Source: Lichenibacterium dinghuense (GTDB taxonomy: Bacteria; Pseudomonadota; Alphaproteobacteria; Rhizobiales; Beijerinckiaceae). From it: a stretch of DNA of 64,000 bases. The notes beneath the pieces are model-generated. The model saw only the letters and a program-made list of their open reading frames with translations. It was not told where the DNA came from and did not search any database. Positions 61,170-64,000 of this stretch are shown here, in pieces. Both the position numbers and the translations under genes were made by a program. The stretch is from the NCBI RefSeq assembly GCF_021730615.1, contig NZ_JAJLMN010000001.1:1178001-1242000 (forward strand). The letters run 5' to 3'. Positions within the stretch are counted from its first letter, which is position 1, and the number at the start of each line of letters is the position of its first letter.

Positions 61170-61733
61170 CGCTGACATCCGTCTGCGGCCTCGACCAGAC
61201 GACGATGAACTCACTGCTCCCCAGCCGCATGATGAACACGGCTCACGACCAGAATTCGGTGACGCCGGCGCACGATAGACCCTAGGAACACCTCCCCTTT
61301 GAGCTCTAAACGTGCAAACAACGACGTGTCATTTACCATCGAAAAGGCGGTAGACCGGATAAAATAAATTCGTTCGATGAAATATCCTCGTATGTCTTCA
61401 CCGGAAACCTATGCACCCTGATTCAACCCGATCATAGACGATATCGGGGGAGATGCCCTGTCACGGTCGGATCAGGATCGGGCCACAAACTGCTTGCCGT
61501 GACAGAGACGGCGTGGCACGTTCATCTCTCTTCAAGTGTTTGCTTCGATCTTTTCCGATCATTCATCGAACGGAGTCGCCGGCCGCAATCTGCGGGCACC
61601 GTTTACAGGGTCGACCCTGGTGCCCCCCGCCCTTCCCGCCGCCAGGCTGATGCCCCTCATCACCAGAGGTCGGCATGGGGACTGCGCGTGACGAGACGAG
61701 CGGCGACCGGAAACCGTCCGCCGGGGGCTCACG
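61170..61733. other. Intergenic stretch with AT-rich core
   Basis: About 560 bases with no supported gene. An AT-rich dip at 61310-61420 (GGATAAAATAAATTCG) may contain a promoter. Longer open frames here are extensions of the efflux-adaptor frame without signal sequence or ribosome site and were not accepted. Confidence 0.45.
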
Positions 61734-62363
61734 ATGACAGACAGACCTTTCCCGACTGCGCTCGCGGCCATCTGCATCGTCGCCGGCCTGTGCCTGACAG
61801 CCTCAGCGTCGGCGCAAGAGCTGACGGTGGATCGCATCAGGCAGGCGTTGTCGCCCGCGGCGCCTTTGACGCGGAGCCTGTCCGCGCACAGGCCCGAAGC
61901 CGGCGACGACAACTCCGGGTTCGTCGATTCCTTGCGGAACAGGCCGGCGACATCCTTCACGGGCGACGACCGCGCCAAGCTGGCGACCTTCAAGGCCGAC
62001 AAACCGTCCATCGACCTCGTGCTGCAGTTCGACTTCAACTCGGACGCGCTGCGTGGCCAGGCGATGAAGACCGCGGTCATGCTCGGCGAAGCGATCTCGA
62101 GCCCCGAGTTCAGGGGCCGGACCTTCCTGATCGCCGGCTACACGGACGCGAAGGGCAGCGACCAGTTCAACCAGGCTCTGTCGGAGCGCCGCGCCGCGTC
62201 CGTGCGGGCCTTCCTGATCCAGCGCTACCACGTGCCACCGTCGGACCTGATCGCGGTGGGCTATGGCAAGACCGACCTCAAGGACCCCGCCGACCCGACG
62301 GCGGCCATCAACCGGCGCGTCCAGGCTGTGAACCTGCTGCCGACCAGAAGCGCGGCGAAGTGA
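61734..62363 (+). CDS. OmpA-family outer-membrane/periplasmic protein
   Basis: A 209-residue protein with signal peptide (LAAICIVAGLCLTASASA-QE) and a C-terminal OmpA/MotB peptidoglycan-binding domain: IDLVLQFDFNSDAL, IAGYTDAKGSDQFNQALSER with the DAP-binding Asp, RRAASVRAFLIQRYHV and VGYGKTDLKDPADP. No beta-barrel precedes it. Its stop overlaps the adaptor-gene GTG by four bases (GTGA), placing it in the RND efflux operon, perhaps anchoring it to the wall. Confidence 0.9.
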   Translation: MTDRPFPTALAAICIVAGLCLTASASAQELTVDRIRQALSPAAPLTRSLSAHRPEAGDDNSGFVDSLRNRPATSFTGDDRAKLATFKADKPSIDLVLQFDFNSDALRGQAMKTAVMLGEAISSPEFRGRTFLIAGYTDAKGSDQFNQALSERRAASVRAFLIQRYHVPPSDLIAVGYGKTDLKDPADPTAAINRRVQAVNLLPTRSAAK

Positions 62364-63283
62364 GCGATCGCGCGCCCCCGCGCGGTCGCGCTCGCCGGGC
62401 CGCGTGCGGTGCCGCGCTGGCGTCGGTCGTGGGCGGGGCGCTCGCCTGTGCGGCCTCCGCGGCGCCCATCGAGAGGCCCTCGATCGGCCCGATGAGGGTC
62501 GCGAAGGCCTGCATCACCGAAACCGTCCGCGTGACCGGCTTCGCGGTCGCCCGTGGCGAACGTCGCCTCGCCCTGCCGATGCCCGGCTACCGGATCAGCG
62601 AGGTCCTGGTGAGCGAGGGGGACGCCGTCGCGGCGAGCCAGGATCTCATACGGGCCGTGCCGACCGACCCGGGCCCGGCCGCGACCGCCGCACCCGCGGT
62701 CCTGCGCGCGCCGGCGGCCGGCACCGTCACCCAACTCGCCGCGGCCGCGGGGGACCTCACGGGTGCCGCATCGGCGGGCCAGCCCCTGCTCACGATCACC
62801 ACCGACGCCGCCATCGACGTCGTCGTCGACGTGCCGAGCCCCTTCGCGGCGCGCATCCGGAGGGGCGCGGGCGCCCGCGTGCGCGGCCTCCACGGCGCCG
62901 ACGCCGGTGCCACGGTCAAGGACCCCGTGAGCACGGTGAACCCGGCAACGCAGCTGGGCCAGGCTCGCGTCGCGGTCGACGCCGCGTCCCACCTCAGGCC
63001 CGGGCAGTTCGCGAGCGTCAGGATCGAGGTCGGGCGGGAATGCAGGGTCACGATCCCGCAGGCGGCCGTCACGCTGAAGGACGGCGTCGCCAGCGTGCAG
63101 GTGCTCGACGGCGCGACGCTGGAAAGGCGAACGATCGTGACGGGTCTGTCGGACGACACCGACGTCCAGGTCCGCGAAGGCCTGTCCGAGGGCGACGTCG
63201 TGGTGGCTTCGGCGGGGTCGGGCGTCGAAGGCCTGCCCGCGGACGCCCTTTCCGGCCCGCCCGCCGCGCCAGCGAAGCCGTGA
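62360..63283 (+). CDS. RND efflux periplasmic adaptor (membrane-fusion protein)
   Basis: A 307-residue MFP/HlyD-family adaptor with signal peptide (GAALASVVGGALACAASA-AP). RLALPMPGYRISEVLVSEGD and APAAGTVTQLAAAAGDLTG form the two halves of a lipoyl-like domain with almost no hairpin between, a short-hairpin variant. Beta-barrel (FASVRIEVGRECRVTIPQAA) and membrane-proximal (VREGLSEGDVVVASAGSGVE) segments follow. It links the inner-membrane pump encoded next to an outer-membrane channel. Confidence 0.88.
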   Translation: MSDRAPPRGRARRAACGAALASVVGGALACAASAAPIERPSIGPMRVAKACITETVRVTGFAVARGERRLALPMPGYRISEVLVSEGDAVAASQDLIRAVPTDPGPAATAAPAVLRAPAAGTVTQLAAAAGDLTGAASAGQPLLTITTDAAIDVVVDVPSPFAARIRRGAGARVRGLHGADAGATVKDPVSTVNPATQLGQARVAVDAASHLRPGQFASVRIEVGRECRVTIPQAAVTLKDGVASVQVLDGATLERRTIVTGLSDDTDVQVREGLSEGDVVVASAGSGVEGLPADALSGPPAAPAKP

Positions 63284-63332
63284 CAGCGCGAGGCCCCCGT
63301 GATCCGCGCGTCGGCAAGGTCGTGAGGTCGGC

Positions 63333-64000
63333 ATGGCGCTGAACGTTTCGTCGCTCGCGATCAGGCGGCCCCTGCCCTCGATCGTCTTCTCGATCGTGCT
63401 GCTGCTGCTCGGCTGGTCGAGCTTCCTCCGCCTCCCCGTCACGCGCCTGCCGAGCGCCGACATCCCCCTGATCTCCGTCGTGGTCAGCCAGTTCGGCGCC
63501 GCCCCGGCCGAGATCGAGGCGCAGGTCACGCGGACGGTGGAGGACGGCGTGTCGAGCGTCGAGGGCGTCCGCCATATCTCGTCCTCGATCACGGACGGGC
63601 TGTCGGTCACGACCATCGCGTTCCGCCTGGAAACCAACACGGACCGGGCGTTGAACGACGTCAAGGACGCGGTGACGCGCGTCCGGGCGAGCCTGCCGCG
63701 CAGCGCGGAGGAGCCGCTCATCCAGCGCGTCGACGTCGTGGGGCTGCCGATCGTCACCTATGCGGCGGTGGCGCCGGACAAGACCCCGGCCCAGATCTCG
63801 GCCTTCATGGACGAGGTGGTGAAGCGCTCGCTGCAGGACGTGAAGGGCGTCGGCCAGGTGGACCTCATCGGCGGGGTGACGCGCGAGATCCTGGTCGCGC
63901 TCGACCCCTACCGGCTGCAGGCCTTCGGGCTGAGCGCCGTCGACGTCAGCCGGCGCCTGCGCGGCACCAACGTGACGGTGACCGGGGGGCGGGCCGCCAT
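63333..64000 (+). CDS. RND efflux pump (AcrB/HAE1 family), N-terminal part
   Basis: First 222 residues of an inner-membrane RND transporter; the gene continues beyond the window. First membrane helix SIVFSIVLLLLGWSSFLRLP after MALNVSSLAIRRP, then porter-domain segments VVVSQFGAAPAEIEAQVTRT, DGLSVTTIAFRLETNTDRA and VVKRSLQDVKGVGQVDLIGG. Drug or ion specificity cannot be read from this part. ATG 50 bases after the adaptor stop. Confidence 0.93.
   Translation, partial: MALNVSSLAIRRPLPSIVFSIVLLLLGWSSFLRLPVTRLPSADIPLISVVVSQFGAAPAEIEAQVTRTVEDGVSSVEGVRHISSSITDGLSVTTIAFRLETNTDRALNDVKDAVTRVRASLPRSAEEPLIQRVDVVGLPIVTYAAVAPDKTPAQISAFMDEVVKRSLQDVKGVGQVDLIGGVTREILVALDPYRLQAFGLSAVDVSRRLRGTNVTVTGGRAA

Overview
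The window is about 72% G+C chromosomal DNA from an alphaproteobacterium, most likely of the order Hyphomicrobiales (Methylobacteriaceae/Beijerinckiaceae-like). The basis is base composition, dispersed REP-like repeats of a type common in that order, and gene families such as DUF4189-caspase, TadD-like TPR lipoprotein, SorC-regulated polyol genes and rhamnan-type RgpF proteins. Species level is not determinable by eye. No rRNA, tRNA or CRISPR was found.

1-13.6 kb is mixed housekeeping and envelope content: the 5' part of a ThDP enzyme behind an SMP-30 lactonase-like gene, a GT4 glycosyltransferase, a Tat/DsrE-like protein and a methyltransferase, a YkuD lipoprotein, accA, a Wzz-like protein without a Walker A motif, a cupin, a ferric-reductase-like membrane protein, and a TPR lipoprotein.

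13.7-44 kb is the centrepiece, a large carbohydrate/polyol utilisation island. It holds a SorC-family regulator, two ribose-type ABC importers, a PfkB kinase, an FGGY kinase, a zinc polyol dehydrogenase, a GlpD/EryB-like flavin dehydrogenase, a HAD phosphatase and a SAF-domain oxidoreductase. It also holds an acetoin-dehydrogenase-type E1alpha/E1beta/E2 set, a complete glucitol-type PTS (GutM, EIIC, EIIB/C, EIIA, fused HPr-EI), an Asp-nucleophile alpha/beta hydrolase and a BKACE (DUF849) enzyme. Seven intergenic sites across these 30 kb carry an ACAA(A/T)(A/T)GT element, often with a TTGACA -35 box and an inverted copy. This suggests one regulon, plausibly controlled by the SorC protein. I infer import of one or more polyols by ABC (then kinase) and by PTS (already phosphorylated), oxidation to keto intermediates, and thiolytic cleavage of a diketone-like intermediate by the AcoABC-like complex. 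Substrate and full chemistry are not determined. An AT-rich foreign-looking gene (37.0-37.9 kb) interrupts the island.

44-52.4 kb: a two-component system whose kinase is fused to a DUF2809 membrane domain, a small SNase-like secreted protein, a SWIM-SNF2 helicase and a UDP-glucuronate 4-epimerase. 52.5-55.8 kb: a nucleotide-sugar dehydrogenase and an RgpF-type polysaccharide protein, which with the epimerase form a surface-polysaccharide locus.

55.8-64 kb: an internally deleted IS630-type transposase remnant, then secreted/envelope proteins separated by AT-rich gaps (PG-binding/TPR protein, SH3-like protein, caspase-DUF4189 protein, OmpA-like protein), and the start of an RND efflux operon (adaptor plus truncated AcrB-type pump) running off the end.
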